Below are positions 35,111-43,067 of a stretch of 43,192 bases of DNA, piece by piece. The DNA is from DYMC01 sp035406705. Its GTDB lineage: Bacteria > Verrucomicrobiota > Lentisphaeria > Victivallales > GWF2-50-93. Numbering within the stretch: the stretch's first letter is position 1; every line of letters starts with the position of its first letter. The DNA is taken from positions 1 to 43,192 of the forward strand of contig CAYRRM010000025.1 in NCBI GenBank assembly GCA_964426675.1, written 5' to 3'. The notes below the pieces were generated by a model. It saw nothing but the letters and a program-made list of their open reading frames with translations, was not told the DNA's origin and ran no database searches. Made by a program: the position numbers and the translations under genes.

Positions 35111-35824
35111 ATGGAAAAAGAAATACTTATTGTTAAGAACATTAGTCACGAAGGGCCGGGTCTTCTTGAAATGGAATTGAAAGAACGTGGGATTGGATAC
35201 ACCATTGCCGATTTAGCCCAAGGAGAAAATTTTCCTCATATAGAAAATTACGGAGCACTTGTAGTCCTGGGCGGTCCAGATAGTGCCAATGATGAAAACG
35301 AAAAGATGAAAAATGAATTGGAGCGTATTCGTGAATCAATGGCAGCGAACGTAGCATATCTCGGTATTTGTCTCGGTTTTCAAACTCTTGTTAAAGCGGC
35401 TGGTGGTAAAGTTATAAAAAGCCCGATAAAAGAGCTTGGTCTCATAGACCCTGAAGGAAACAATTTTACAGTGGAGCTTACTGATGAAGGTAAACAGGAT
35501 CCCCTCTTTGAAGGCCTTGACGACCACACATTCAATGTTTTCCATCTTCACGGCGAAACTGTTGAACTCACAGAAAATATGGTTCTATTAGCTGTCGGGA
35601 AATTTTGCCGAAATCAAATAGTAAGAGTCGGTAAAAATGCTTATGGCATCCAATGCCATTTTGAACTTACATCGGAAATGTTTGAGATATGGATAAATGA
35701 GGATCCAGACCTTCTCCAGCTCGACAAAGAGCAACTTAGAACAAACTTTGCAAGAATTCGAGATGAGTACACACGAGTTGGACGGCGATTATTTAAAAAT
35801 TTTTTAAAGATAGCCGGTTTTTGA
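35111..35824 (+). CDS. Class I glutamine amidotransferase (GMP synthase-like)
   Basis: This 237-residue stand-alone glutaminase-type domain has the nucleophile Cys87 in YLGICLGFQ and the His-Glu pair His183 and Glu185 in GIQCHFELT, with the oxyanion region VVLGGPDSAN. Members near the GuaA glutaminase domain are often annotated GMP synthase-like and have no fixed substrate. It lacks the ATP-pyrophosphatase and dimerisation domains of true GMP synthase. It lies in the accessory region after the attC-like hairpin. A strong terminator follows at 35965. Confidence 0.85.
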   Translation: MEKEILIVKNISHEGPGLLEMELKERGIGYTIADLAQGENFPHIENYGALVVLGGPDSANDENEKMKNELERIRESMAANVAYLGICLGFQTLVKAAGGKVIKSPIKELGLIDPEGNNFTVELTDEGKQDPLFEGLDDHTFNVFHLHGETVELTENMVLLAVGKFCRNQIVRVGKNAYGIQCHFELTSEMFEIWINEDPDLLQLDKEQLRTNFARIRDEYTRVGRRLFKNFLKIAGF

Positions 35825-35895
35825 GGATTATATCTTCGGCAGTCTCCGGGTAACTTAACTGAACTTAACTTAAGTTTTGCGGTTAAATCAATCAA

Positions 35896-35936
35896 CCTAA
35901 AAAACAGTTGAAAATTGTTGTTATTTCTATGTATAT
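35896..35936 (+). repeat. Direct repeat, left copy (flanks corA)
   Basis: This copy matches 37311-37353. The last 29 bases agree at 26 positions, ending in a perfect TTATTTCTATGTATAT, and the first 12 share CCTAA and AAAACA with a 2-base difference in length. It contains a TTGAAA and GTATAT pair that could act as a promoter, and a terminator hairpin follows 29 bases later. Confidence 0.65.
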
Positions 35937-35964
35937 AAAAATAAGGCTGTTATAGATTATGCTT

Positions 35965-35992
35965 CGTCAACCTCTTAGGTTGACGATTTTTT
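35965..35992 (+). terminator. Rho-independent terminator downstream of the amidotransferase
   Basis: CGTCAACCT (35965-35973) pairs with AGGTTGACG (35977-35985) around a CTT loop, followed by A and six T. It lies 29 bases after the first copy of the repeat that flanks corA. Confidence 0.88.
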
Positions 35993-35998
35993 CGATTT

Positions 35999-36233
35999 TC
36001 AAGCCACAATTGGGGGCATTTATCATATTTGCTTACAGATAAAAGAGTTGAAGTAATTACTGCACCGACATTTTTCTCCGATGCGCTTTACCAAACTGGG
36101 AAAGCGCAAAATGTAGCTTGATATGAAAGTACCCGCAATTATTCACCTGAGAATTTGAAAAAAAAGAAGTAAAACTTATCGTAAAGGGAAAATATATGTA
36201 AAACTAAAAGTTGTTGATTTGAGGAAATGAAGA
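35999..36233 (+). pseudogene. Decayed unknown gene upstream of corA
   Basis: Sensible coding text runs in pieces across the 422-base gap before corA. One frame reads HNWGHLSYLLTDKRVEVI then TAPTFFSDALYQTGKAQNVA, a TGA stop at 36119, and continues in the same frame as YESTRNYSPENLKKK. Two further shifts at A/G runs give EVKLIVKG and KIYVKLKVVDLRK with a final TGA near 36233. No start codon is visible and I do not recognise the family. The pattern of one nonsense and two frameshifts suits a dead gene. Confidence 0.4.
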
Positions 36234-36246
36234 ACCTGTAAATACT

Positions 36247-37302
36247 ATGAAAAAAAGAATGATAAAAAATAAAATAGGAGTCCCACCTGGAACTCTTTTA
36301 TATACCGGAGATTTACAGGAATATTTTGAAATAAATGTCATCGATTATAGTCAAAATAATTATAAGGAATTTAATCCAAAAAATATAGAAGAATGCTTTC
36401 AATTTAAAGATTCCCCGACAGTTACATGGATAAATATTACAGGATTACATAGAACAGATATTATTGAACAAATAGGCAAACACTATAATTTGCATCCCCT
36501 TGTTCTGGAGGATATTCTGAATATTCGTCAGCGCCCTAAAATAGAATATTTTGACGATTATATATTTATCGTTCTTAAAATGTTGTCATATAATGAAGTT
36601 TTAAAAGAAATTGATGCAGAACAGGTAAGTATAATTTTAGGAAGCAATTTTGTTTTCACTTTTCAAGAGAGGAAAGGAGATCTTTTTGACACTATACGAA
36701 ATAGGCTTAGAAATAATATAGGGATAATCAGGAAGAGCTCTTCGGATTATCTTTTATATTCGTTAATTGATGTAATTGTTGATAATTATTTCTTAATTCT
36801 TGAAAAGATTGGAGTAAGAATTGAAGACATTGAGGATAAAATTCTTCTAAACCCATCACCAGAGGTTATCCGGACTATTCACAATTTAAAAAATAGTTTA
36901 ATTGAATTAAGAAAAACTGTCTGGCCTTTGAGAGAAATTCTTAGCAATTTATATAAAGGTGAATCCGAACTTATTAAAGATAAAACATCTGTGTATTTTA
37001 GGGATGTATATGATCATACGATACAAATTATAGATACTATTGAGACGTTAAGGGATATTGTGAGTGGTCTGCTGGATGTTTATTTATCCAGTATTAGTAA
37101 TCGAATGAATGAGATAATGAAGGTGTTGACAATTATCGCGACAATTTTCATTCCTTTAACTTTTATTGCAGGGGTATATGGTATGAATTTTAAATTTATG
37201 CCTGAACTTGAATGGAAAATGGGCTATCCGATGGTTCTTTTAGTAATGTTTCTTTCTGCAATCGGTATGCTGATATATTTCAAAAGAAAGAAATGGTTGT
37301 AA
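36247..37302 (+). CDS. corA: CorA family Mg2+/Co2+ channel
   Basis: CorA is a pentameric inner-membrane channel for Mg2+ or Co2+. The 351-residue protein has the long soluble N-terminal domain with WINITGLHRTDIIEQIG and HPLVLEDILNIRQRPKIE, a long helix, and the signature YGMNF (GMN at 312-314) after the first of two C-terminal membrane helices. The tail KRKKWL is the usual basic end. Imperfect direct repeats lie on both sides. No clear ribosome site is seen before the ATG. Confidence 0.95.
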   Translation: MKKRMIKNKIGVPPGTLLYTGDLQEYFEINVIDYSQNNYKEFNPKNIEECFQFKDSPTVTWINITGLHRTDIIEQIGKHYNLHPLVLEDILNIRQRPKIEYFDDYIFIVLKMLSYNEVLKEIDAEQVSIILGSNFVFTFQERKGDLFDTIRNRLRNNIGIIRKSSSDYLLYSLIDVIVDNYFLILEKIGVRIEDIEDKILLNPSPEVIRTIHNLKNSLIELRKTVWPLREILSNLYKGESELIKDKTSVYFRDVYDHTIQIIDTIETLRDIVSGLLDVYLSSISNRMNEIMKVLTIIATIFIPLTFIAGVYGMNFKFMPELEWKMGYPMVLLVMFLSAIGMLIYFKRKKWL

Positions 37303-37310
37303 GAAATTAT

Positions 37311-37353
37311 CCTAAGGAAAACATTTGAAAACCGTTTTTATTTCTATGTATAT
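37311..37353 (+). repeat. Direct repeat, right copy (flanks corA)
   Basis: This is the partner of 35896-35936, starting 9 bases after the corA stop. A small hairpin, GGGCA-AATG-TGCCC (37356-37369), follows at once. The repeat is not in tandem; the two copies enclose about 1.4 kb with the terminator, the decayed gene and corA. Confidence 0.65.
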
Positions 37354-37386
37354 GCGGGCAAATGTGCCCAACTGCTTAGTTTAGGA

Positions 37387-38463
37387 TTATCTTTTTACCC
37401 TTGCATTTCCTTTCCAGATGCTCCAGATTTGTTCTTCATCAGCAGCTTGACAGTAGTCTGTATAAGAAGTAACAGCAAGTACACCGGAAGCCCACGCAAA
37501 TTGTATCCATTTTTGAACTTCCATTCCTTTTAAAATTGCATATAACATTCCTCCAACAAAACCATCACCGCCGCCGATTCTATCGAGGACGTCAATTTCT
37601 CTTGGCTCTACTGTAAACCATTCTTCACCTGTAAGCATTATAGCTCCCCACAGGTGACGATTTGCACTTATTACTTCGCGTAGAGTTGTTGCGAATACCA
37701 GGGTATTTGGGTAAGTTTTTTTTACTCTTTTTATCATTTCCTTAAAGTTTTCTATCTGTGTTTTCAGGTCTTTCCCGCCTGCTTCAGGACCTTCGATTCC
37801 AAGACAAAGCTGAAAGTCTTCTTCATTCCCAACGAGTATATCGGAAATTCCAGCTATTTCACTAAAAATCGCTTTTAATTCCTTTTCTCTACCTTTCCAG
37901 AATGATGCACGATAATTTAGGTCAAAACTGATTTTTGTTCCATATTTTTTTGCAGTTTTTGCTAATTCGAGACAAAATCTACTTGTATCCTGGGAAAGTG
38001 CAGCAATTAAACCTGAAAGATGAATAATTTGAACACCTTCTTGTCCGAAAATTCTTTCTATATCAAAATCATTCACACTTAATGTTCGACCAACCTCTCC
38101 GGCGCGATCGTTGTGAACGCGCGGACCGCGTTGTCCAAAGCCGCTATCAGCAATATTAAATTGATGCCTGAATCCCCATGGACCGCCTTGTTCAACTTCA
38201 GGACCCTCATAAGTCATATGGCGTTTTAATAAGTCATCTTTTATGAATTTTGCTATTGGACTATCTTTTACAAATTTTGTAAGAACTTTTACTGGTAATC
38301 CAAGATAAGATGCTACACTTGCAACATTTGTTTCAGCGCTTGTTGCTTGCATTATATATAGATTACTGGTATGAACGGGTTCTCTGTTAAAAGGAGTTAT
38401 TCTTACCCCCATGCTTGTTGGGACTAATAAGGACCACCTGCAATTTTCTTTTAACTTAATCAT
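37387..38463 (-). CDS. kdgK: PfkB family sugar kinase, KdgK-like
   Basis: This 358-residue ribokinase-fold kinase is closest in pattern to 2-keto-3-deoxygluconate kinases, which make KDPG from sugar-acid breakdown. The ATP and catalytic-base region reads DRIGGGDGFVGGMLYAI, with GGGDGF in place of the common GAGDAF. SFDLNYRASFW and ILVGNEEDF are also typical. The substrate assignment is moderately sure; another hexose or sugar acid is possible. An AAGGTG ribosome site and a near-consensus promoter lie upstream, so it can be expressed apart from the esterase and sulfatase genes that precede it. Confidence 0.85.
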   Translation of the reverse strand: MIKLKENCRWSLLVPTSMGVRITPFNREPVHTSNLYIMQATSAETNVASVASYLGLPVKVLTKFVKDSPIAKFIKDDLLKRHMTYEGPEVEQGGPWGFRHQFNIADSGFGQRGPRVHNDRAGEVGRTLSVNDFDIERIFGQEGVQIIHLSGLIAALSQDTSRFCLELAKTAKKYGTKISFDLNYRASFWKGREKELKAIFSEIAGISDILVGNEEDFQLCLGIEGPEAGGKDLKTQIENFKEMIKRVKKTYPNTLVFATTLREVISANRHLWGAIMLTGEEWFTVEPREIDVLDRIGGGDGFVGGMLYAILKGMEVQKWIQFAWASGVLAVTSYTDYCQAADEEQIWSIWKGNARVKR

Positions 38464-38533
38464 CTATTTCACCTTGTTTTCTGTTTTTTTACGTATTGCT
38501 TTTTATAAATTGAAATTTAGAATTTCAGATTGT

Positions 38534-38562
38534 AATATAGATATTAAAACATTTTTTGTCAA
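38534..38562 (-). promoter_or_regulatory. Strong promoter of the KdgK-like gene
   Basis: On the minus strand a perfect TTGACA (38557-38562) and TATATT (38534-38539) are 17 bases apart. A leader of about 65 bases before the ATG at 38463 is predicted. Confidence 0.8.
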
Positions 38563-38587
38563 TCTATTGATAGCAAAAAATTAATTT

Positions 38588-39577
38588 TTAGTCTTTTAAC
38601 AATTGATGGCGGGAGAAAAATTCCCAGATTATTTCGCATGCATTTATGTCGCGACACGTTTTTCCGACAAAGGATTTCGGGAGATATTGCCAACCTCCGG
38701 GCCATGTGTGCCCTCCCCCCTTAATTTCATAAAGTATAACTTCTGAGGATTTTTTTTCTCCTGAATAAACTTTTAAATCTACGCTACAGCCATCGTCAGG
38801 TTCAAGATCTGGAATATGTATTATTTGAGGATTTGATTGGCAAATGTTATATTCTGACCATTTTTTTACAGTGTCCGGGGTTGAAAGGACTGTTCCTATA
38901 ATGCGTTGTCCAAAAAGCCCTCCTCTGATATTTCCTCCATTCCACGGAACAAAAGGATCATCAACTCCATTAATAATTAACAGTGGAACTGGTCTGGAAG
39001 GTGCTTTATTTTGATACTCTACAATCAATGATGCTGCCACAGGAGCAATTGCTGCAATGCGATCTGAAAGTTCGATAGCCAAGCGGAAACACATAAAAGC
39101 TCCATTGGAAATACCTGTGGCATATACTCTTGTTGTGTCAATATTATATGATTTTTTCAAATTTTCTATGAGAGTTGCTATGAAGGCAACATCATCTATT
39201 TTCTCGCGATGAGGTTTGTATTTTACCTGCGTTCGTCCATCATTCCAGTGACGTCCAATTCCATTCGGATATACTACGATAAATGTGTATTTATCTGCGA
39301 GACGGTTAAATTCTTTACAGGTTAGCTTTTCCATTATTTCGGCATTTCCAAGTCCTCCATGAAGCACAATAAGCAATGGGACAAACTTAGTATTATTGTA
39401 CCCTTCTGGGATATACAAACGATAACTTCGTTCAATGCCATTACATAAGAGTTTATTTAGAGTTGTGGCAGAAGATGTTATTTTTGTTTCATTTGCCCGA
39501 CATCCTGAGAGAATAATAAAAGCTAATACTATTAATTTTACTGGATTATAAAAGAAAAATATCTGTTTTTTCAACAT
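38588..39577 (-). CDS. Esterase of the PHB-depolymerase/feruloyl esterase family, lipoprotein
   Basis: This 329-residue alpha/beta hydrolase has a lipoprotein signal with lipobox LSGC (Cys26). It shows VLHGGLGNAE for the oxyanion region, the nucleophile Ser157 in GISNGAF, the acid in NGVDDPFVPW and His290 in GGGHTWPGG. The pattern fits the LpqC/PHB depolymerase/CE1-like group, which cleaves esters on polyesters or on plant polysaccharides. Given a sulfatase and a KdgK-like kinase on either side, removal of ester groups from a carbohydrate is the more likely role, by context only. Confidence 0.87.
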   Translation of the reverse strand: MLKKQIFFFYNPVKLIVLAFIILSGCRANETKITSSATTLNKLLCNGIERSYRLYIPEGYNNTKFVPLLIVLHGGLGNAEIMEKLTCKEFNRLADKYTFIVVYPNGIGRHWNDGRTQVKYKPHREKIDDVAFIATLIENLKKSYNIDTTRVYATGISNGAFMCFRLAIELSDRIAAIAPVAASLIVEYQNKAPSRPVPLLIINGVDDPFVPWNGGNIRGGLFGQRIIGTVLSTPDTVKKWSEYNICQSNPQIIHIPDLEPDDGCSVDLKVYSGEKKSSEVILYEIKGGGHTWPGGWQYLPKSFVGKTCRDINACEIIWEFFSRHQLLKD

Positions 39578-39604
39578 ATGTTTCTTTTTCAGTTTTTACC
39601 TGAA

Positions 39605-40906
39605 CTATTCTATAATTGATATTGGAAATATGTCTTTACTTTCTATTATGTAATTTTTTAGTAGTTGCCTGTGTGATTGGAGATATTTATTATATTCCGG
39701 TTTATTGATGAGATTTTGAGTTTCTCCAGGCTCATTTATCATATCAGCAAGAAATTCTTTATTTTGCCCTTTGCTATAAATCATATATTTAAATTGCGAA
39801 GTTCGCACTGCTCGGCCAAGAATTCCGAGTGGTTTTCCAAAGGTTCCAAATTCTGTTTCTATAATCAGGTGATCTCTTTTTTTAGGAATTTTATTTTCCA
39901 ATATATCTGCCCAATTTATACCTTTGAGCGAAGGAGGAACGTCAATTTCGGCAAGTCCGCAGAGAGTTGGGAACAAATCAATTCCTGTATTTACCAGTTG
40001 TTCTTTTTCTACTCTATTAATTTTGCTTCCTGGTTTTGTTATAATAAACGGGACTTTTGTAACCTCATCATATAGAGTTTGTTTTTGATTCCATTTATGA
40101 TGTGCGTTACCTTCTCCATGGTCGCTGGTAAAAACAACTATGGTGTTGTCAGCTTTTTCGCTTTGTAGTAGTATATCCATTAATTTTCCGATTTGTCTAT
40201 CTAATATTTCAACTATTCTGCAGTAAAACCAGCGGTGTATACGCCAGCGTATTTCATCCCAATTCGCTGTAGGATAGTTTTTATTTTTATAAATATTTTG
40301 AACTTCCCTTATAATAGATGGCTCTCCCTGTGGAGGAAAAAAATTATCCGGCAATGGGGGGAGTTGATTGATATTTTCAAACATTCCAGGCGAGCCATCA
40401 TGAAATGGTCCTCCACGCGCGGCTTCACATATATTATGAGGGTTATTGTAGGAAGCAGAGAATAAAAACGGCTCATTCCCTATTTCTTTTAAAAATCTTT
40501 TAAAGTCATCCGATATAAATTGATCAGCCCCATTACAACGTATATTACTTAACCATTCAAATCCGTGAAAATCCTTATTATCTGGAGAAATGTTAATATG
40601 CCATTTTCCTGAATAACCGGTCTTATATCCGGCATCACGAAATATTGCCCCAAGCATAAAATCGGCTTTTATATCTTTTTCTTCTGCTCTCAAATTAAAA
40701 GTAAGTCCATGCTCATGTGGCATCAGACCTGTATACCATGAACAGCGTTGTGGAATGCAAAGAGGTTGAGCTACATATGCATTTTCAAATCTAATTCCAT
40801 CATATGCAAGTAAATCCATCGTTGGAGTATTTAGATATTGATTCCCTGCGCAAGAAAGCATATCGAAGCTTTGTTGATCAGTTGTGATAAGAAGTATATT
40901 TTTCAT
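39605..40906 (-). CDS. Sulfatase family protein
   Basis: This 433-residue type I sulfatase-fold protein carries PLCIPQRCSWYTG, in which Cys50 of the CxPxR motif would be converted to formylglycine by an anaerobic maturase. LLITTDQQ near the start and FTSDHGEGNAHHKWNQK later supply metal ligands. No N-terminal signal peptide is visible, so the protein appears cytoplasmic unless exported by another route. The substrate is unknown, and no maturase gene is in the window. It lies between the receiver-kinase gene and the esterase gene on the same strand, with gaps of about 30 bases, so the three are probably one operon. Confidence 0.9.
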   Translation of the reverse strand: MKNILLITTDQQSFDMLSCAGNQYLNTPTMDLLAYDGIRFENAYVAQPLCIPQRCSWYTGLMPHEHGLTFNLRAEEKDIKADFMLGAIFRDAGYKTGYSGKWHINISPDNKDFHGFEWLSNIRCNGADQFISDDFKRFLKEIGNEPFLFSASYNNPHNICEAARGGPFHDGSPGMFENINQLPPLPDNFFPPQGEPSIIREVQNIYKNKNYPTANWDEIRWRIHRWFYCRIVEILDRQIGKLMDILLQSEKADNTIVVFTSDHGEGNAHHKWNQKQTLYDEVTKVPFIITKPGSKINRVEKEQLVNTGIDLFPTLCGLAEIDVPPSLKGINWADILENKIPKKRDHLIIETEFGTFGKPLGILGRAVRTSQFKYMIYSKGQNKEFLADMINEPGETQNLINKPEYNKYLQSHRQLLKNYIIESKDIFPISIIE

Positions 40907-40937
40907 TTTCAGAATTGAGTAATACTACCTAATTAAT

Positions 40938-42236
40938 TTATAACTTTTTAATGTAGTTCCTGAATTTTTCCTCTACATATTCCATTGATTCAGGTCTTTT
41001 ATCTGGTTCTTTTGCAAGGCATTCTTCAATAATAAGCCTTTCTATCACTTCCGGTATATCAGGTCTAAAATCCTTTATTGGTCTCGGTTTTTCATATAGG
41101 TGTTTTTTGTATAATTCTTTGGAAGATTCGCCTACAAATGGTGGAGACCCTGTAAGTAAATGAAAAATAGTAGCGCCAAAAGAGTAAATATCAGACTTGA
41201 TAGTTGCCTCTTCTCCTTCAAATATTTCTGGGGGCATATAGATAGGAGTGCCTAACACAAATCCATCTCTTGTAATATGGACAGCTTCGATTTCCCTTGC
41301 AATTCCAAAATCTATAAGTTTAGGAGCCTTCTGATTAACGTCAAAAATTACATTTTTGAGTTTTATATCTCGATGAAGTATTTTTTGTTTATGGAGTTCT
41401 GCAATAGCTGAAGCTATTCCATATGAAATAGCGAGAGCATCATTTACTGGGATTTTTCCTCTTGTTATGAGCAGTTCTTCCAAATCAAGCCCATTTATAT
41501 ATTCCATTACAACATAGGGTATTTCACCGTATCTTCCCTTATCAATAAAATTAACTATGTTAGGGTGTTTTATACTACTCATCATCTTTAATTCATTTTC
41601 AAAACGCTCCACAAGATCCTTGAGACTTATCACATGGGGGGCTAACATTTTTAATGCAAAAACTTGTTTTATTCCTTTTTTATTAGCTTTAAAGATGAAT
41701 GACGATCTACCCCAACCGATAGTATCAACAATTACGTAATCTCCTACCTGATCCCCAATAAAAGGCATATTTGTTTTTTTTGAAAACTCAGGTTTTTGTA
41801 TAGAAGAATTTGAAACTTTCTCATATTTTGCCAGGTGTATTTTCAATCTTGTAATAAGCTCCAGAGGATTAAATGGTTTTGCAATAAAATCATCAGCTCC
41901 ACATTCTATCACCTTTGAGTGAATATCCTCAATATCAAAGCCAGAAATAAGGATTACCGGTATATCGGGATTAACTTGCTTTACTCTGGCGCAGAGTTCA
42001 AAACCACTCATACCTGGTAAAACAATATCAGATATAACTATTGAGAAATTTTGAGAATTATTTACTGCATTCTCAATAAATTTCTCTCCGCTATTGTAAA
42101 ACTTCGCATTCTTATAACCAGATAGGTTCAAGGTTCTTCCAATTAGGTCAACTACAAAATTATCATCATCTACTACACATATACTTGGATCACCTTGAAG
42201 GTTGATTTTTACGGTTTTCAGATTTTCTTCATCCAT
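40938..42236 (-). CDS. Receiver domain fused to Ser/Thr protein kinase
   Basis: The 432-residue protein joins two signalling systems. Residues 18-135 are a receiver domain with Asp23/Asp24, phospho-acceptor Asp70 in VISDIVLPG and Lys120 in FIAKPFNP. Residues 165-430 are a eukaryote-like kinase: G-loop IGWGRSSFIF, Lys196, HRDIKLKN (Asp290), DFGIA (309-313) and GTPIYMPPE. No membrane segment or sensor is present, so input probably comes by phosphotransfer to Asp70. I place the start at 42236 because TTGGAG precedes that ATG; an upstream frame to 42314 is hydrophobic read-through of the promoter region. The sulfatase gene follows, so it may regulate carbohydrate use. Confidence 0.9.
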   Translation of the reverse strand: MDEENLKTVKINLQGDPSICVVDDDNFVVDLIGRTLNLSGYKNAKFYNSGEKFIENAVNNSQNFSIVISDIVLPGMSGFELCARVKQVNPDIPVILISGFDIEDIHSKVIECGADDFIAKPFNPLELITRLKIHLAKYEKVSNSSIQKPEFSKKTNMPFIGDQVGDYVIVDTIGWGRSSFIFKANKKGIKQVFALKMLAPHVISLKDLVERFENELKMMSSIKHPNIVNFIDKGRYGEIPYVVMEYINGLDLEELLITRGKIPVNDALAISYGIASAIAELHKQKILHRDIKLKNVIFDVNQKAPKLIDFGIAREIEAVHITRDGFVLGTPIYMPPEIFEGEEATIKSDIYSFGATIFHLLTGSPPFVGESSKELYKKHLYEKPRPIKDFRPDIPEVIERLIIEECLAKEPDKRPESMEYVEEKFRNYIKKL

Positions 42237-42260
42237 CCTTAAACTCCAATGTAAAATTAT

Positions 42261-42290
42261 AATATATACTATTTCAAAGGTAAATTGCAA
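42261..42290 (-). promoter_or_regulatory. Candidate promoter of the receiver-kinase operon
   Basis: On the minus strand TTGCAA (42285-42290) and TATATT (42261-42266) are 18 bases apart, leaving a leader of about 18 bases with the GGAG ribosome site. TATAAT a few bases further downstream is an alternative -10. Confidence 0.45.
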
Positions 42291-42364
42291 AATAAAAGAT
42301 AAGATAAAAAACAAGAGGAGTTAATAAAATCTTTAATTTTTCATTTTCATTAGAGAGATGCTAA

Positions 42365-42393
42365 TTGATATAATCTTATAACCTTAATAATAT
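42365..42393 (+). promoter_or_regulatory. Candidate promoter of the Dps-like gene
   Basis: TTGATA (42365-42370), a 17-base spacer and TAATAT (42388-42393) lie about 113 bases before the ATG at 42506. The match is good, but the region is extremely AT-rich. Confidence 0.5.
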
Positions 42394-42505
42394 TTATAAC
42401 AAAATTTTTTATATTTTACTTGAAATTTTAGAAAAAAATGGAAACTTAGTTAATTAAATACCAAAGATTCACCTAAGAATAAATATAAAATACAAGGAGA
42501 AAAAA

Positions 42506-43009
42506 ATGGGCACAAAAGGAATTCAAATTGTCGACATGGATGTACAGAATCTTATAAATACCTTGAATAAGGCATTTTGCGATGAGTGGTTGGCTTATTA
42601 TCAGTATTGGATTGGAGCAAAAGTTGTAAAAGGACCAATGAAAGAGGCAGTAATAGCCGAACTCACGCAACACGCAGCAGATGAACTCAGACATGCTGAT
42701 ATGATTTCAATGAGGATAATTCAACTTGGGGGAACCCCGATTACGAAACCAGAAGATTGGTATAAATATACTAACTGTGGTTATGACGCTCCGGACAATC
42801 CTTTTGTAAAAAATGTTCTCGAACAGAATATAAAAGGAGAACAATGCGCGATAGAAACATATAAAAAAATAGTCAAACTCACAGAAGGAAAAGATCCTGT
42901 AACCTACAATATAGTACTTCAAATTCTCCAGGATGAAGTTGAACATGAAGAAGATTTACAGGCAGAGATGGAAGATCTTGAAATTCTCCTTAAATATGGC
43001 GGAAAATGA
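42506..43009 (+). CDS. Ferritin-like protein of the Dps-like (DPSL) type
   Basis: This 167-residue four-helix protein stores or detoxifies iron and peroxide. Ferroxidase ligands appear within each subunit as in bacterioferritins: Glu27 (CDEWLAYYQYW), Glu60 and His63 (DELRHAD), Glu112 (GEQCAIETY), and Glu144 with His147 (DEVEHEED). Cys91 in TNCGYDAP and Cys114 beside the metal site match the cysteine pair of Dps-like thioferritins, which form 12-mers and respond to oxidative stress in anaerobes and archaea. This assignment rests on motif recall. An AAGGAG ribosome site precedes the ATG. Confidence 0.85.
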   Translation: MGTKGIQIVDMDVQNLINTLNKAFCDEWLAYYQYWIGAKVVKGPMKEAVIAELTQHAADELRHADMISMRIIQLGGTPITKPEDWYKYTNCGYDAPDNPFVKNVLEQNIKGEQCAIETYKKIVKLTEGKDPVTYNIVLQILQDEVEHEEDLQAEMEDLEILLKYGGK

Positions 43010-43067
43010 AAACAGATAATTGCTTCTTACAACGGAAATTCCAGTTCTAATTTTAATCTTATATTCG

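Noticed and set aside
36084..36108. Hairpin GCGCTTT/AAAGCGC
   Set aside because: The loop is long (11 bases), no T run follows, and it lies within the decayed coding text.
42237..42314. Longer N-terminus of the receiver-kinase protein with a hydrophobic segment
   Set aside because: The apparent membrane segment is read from the AT-rich promoter region; a good ribosome site precedes the ATG at 42236.
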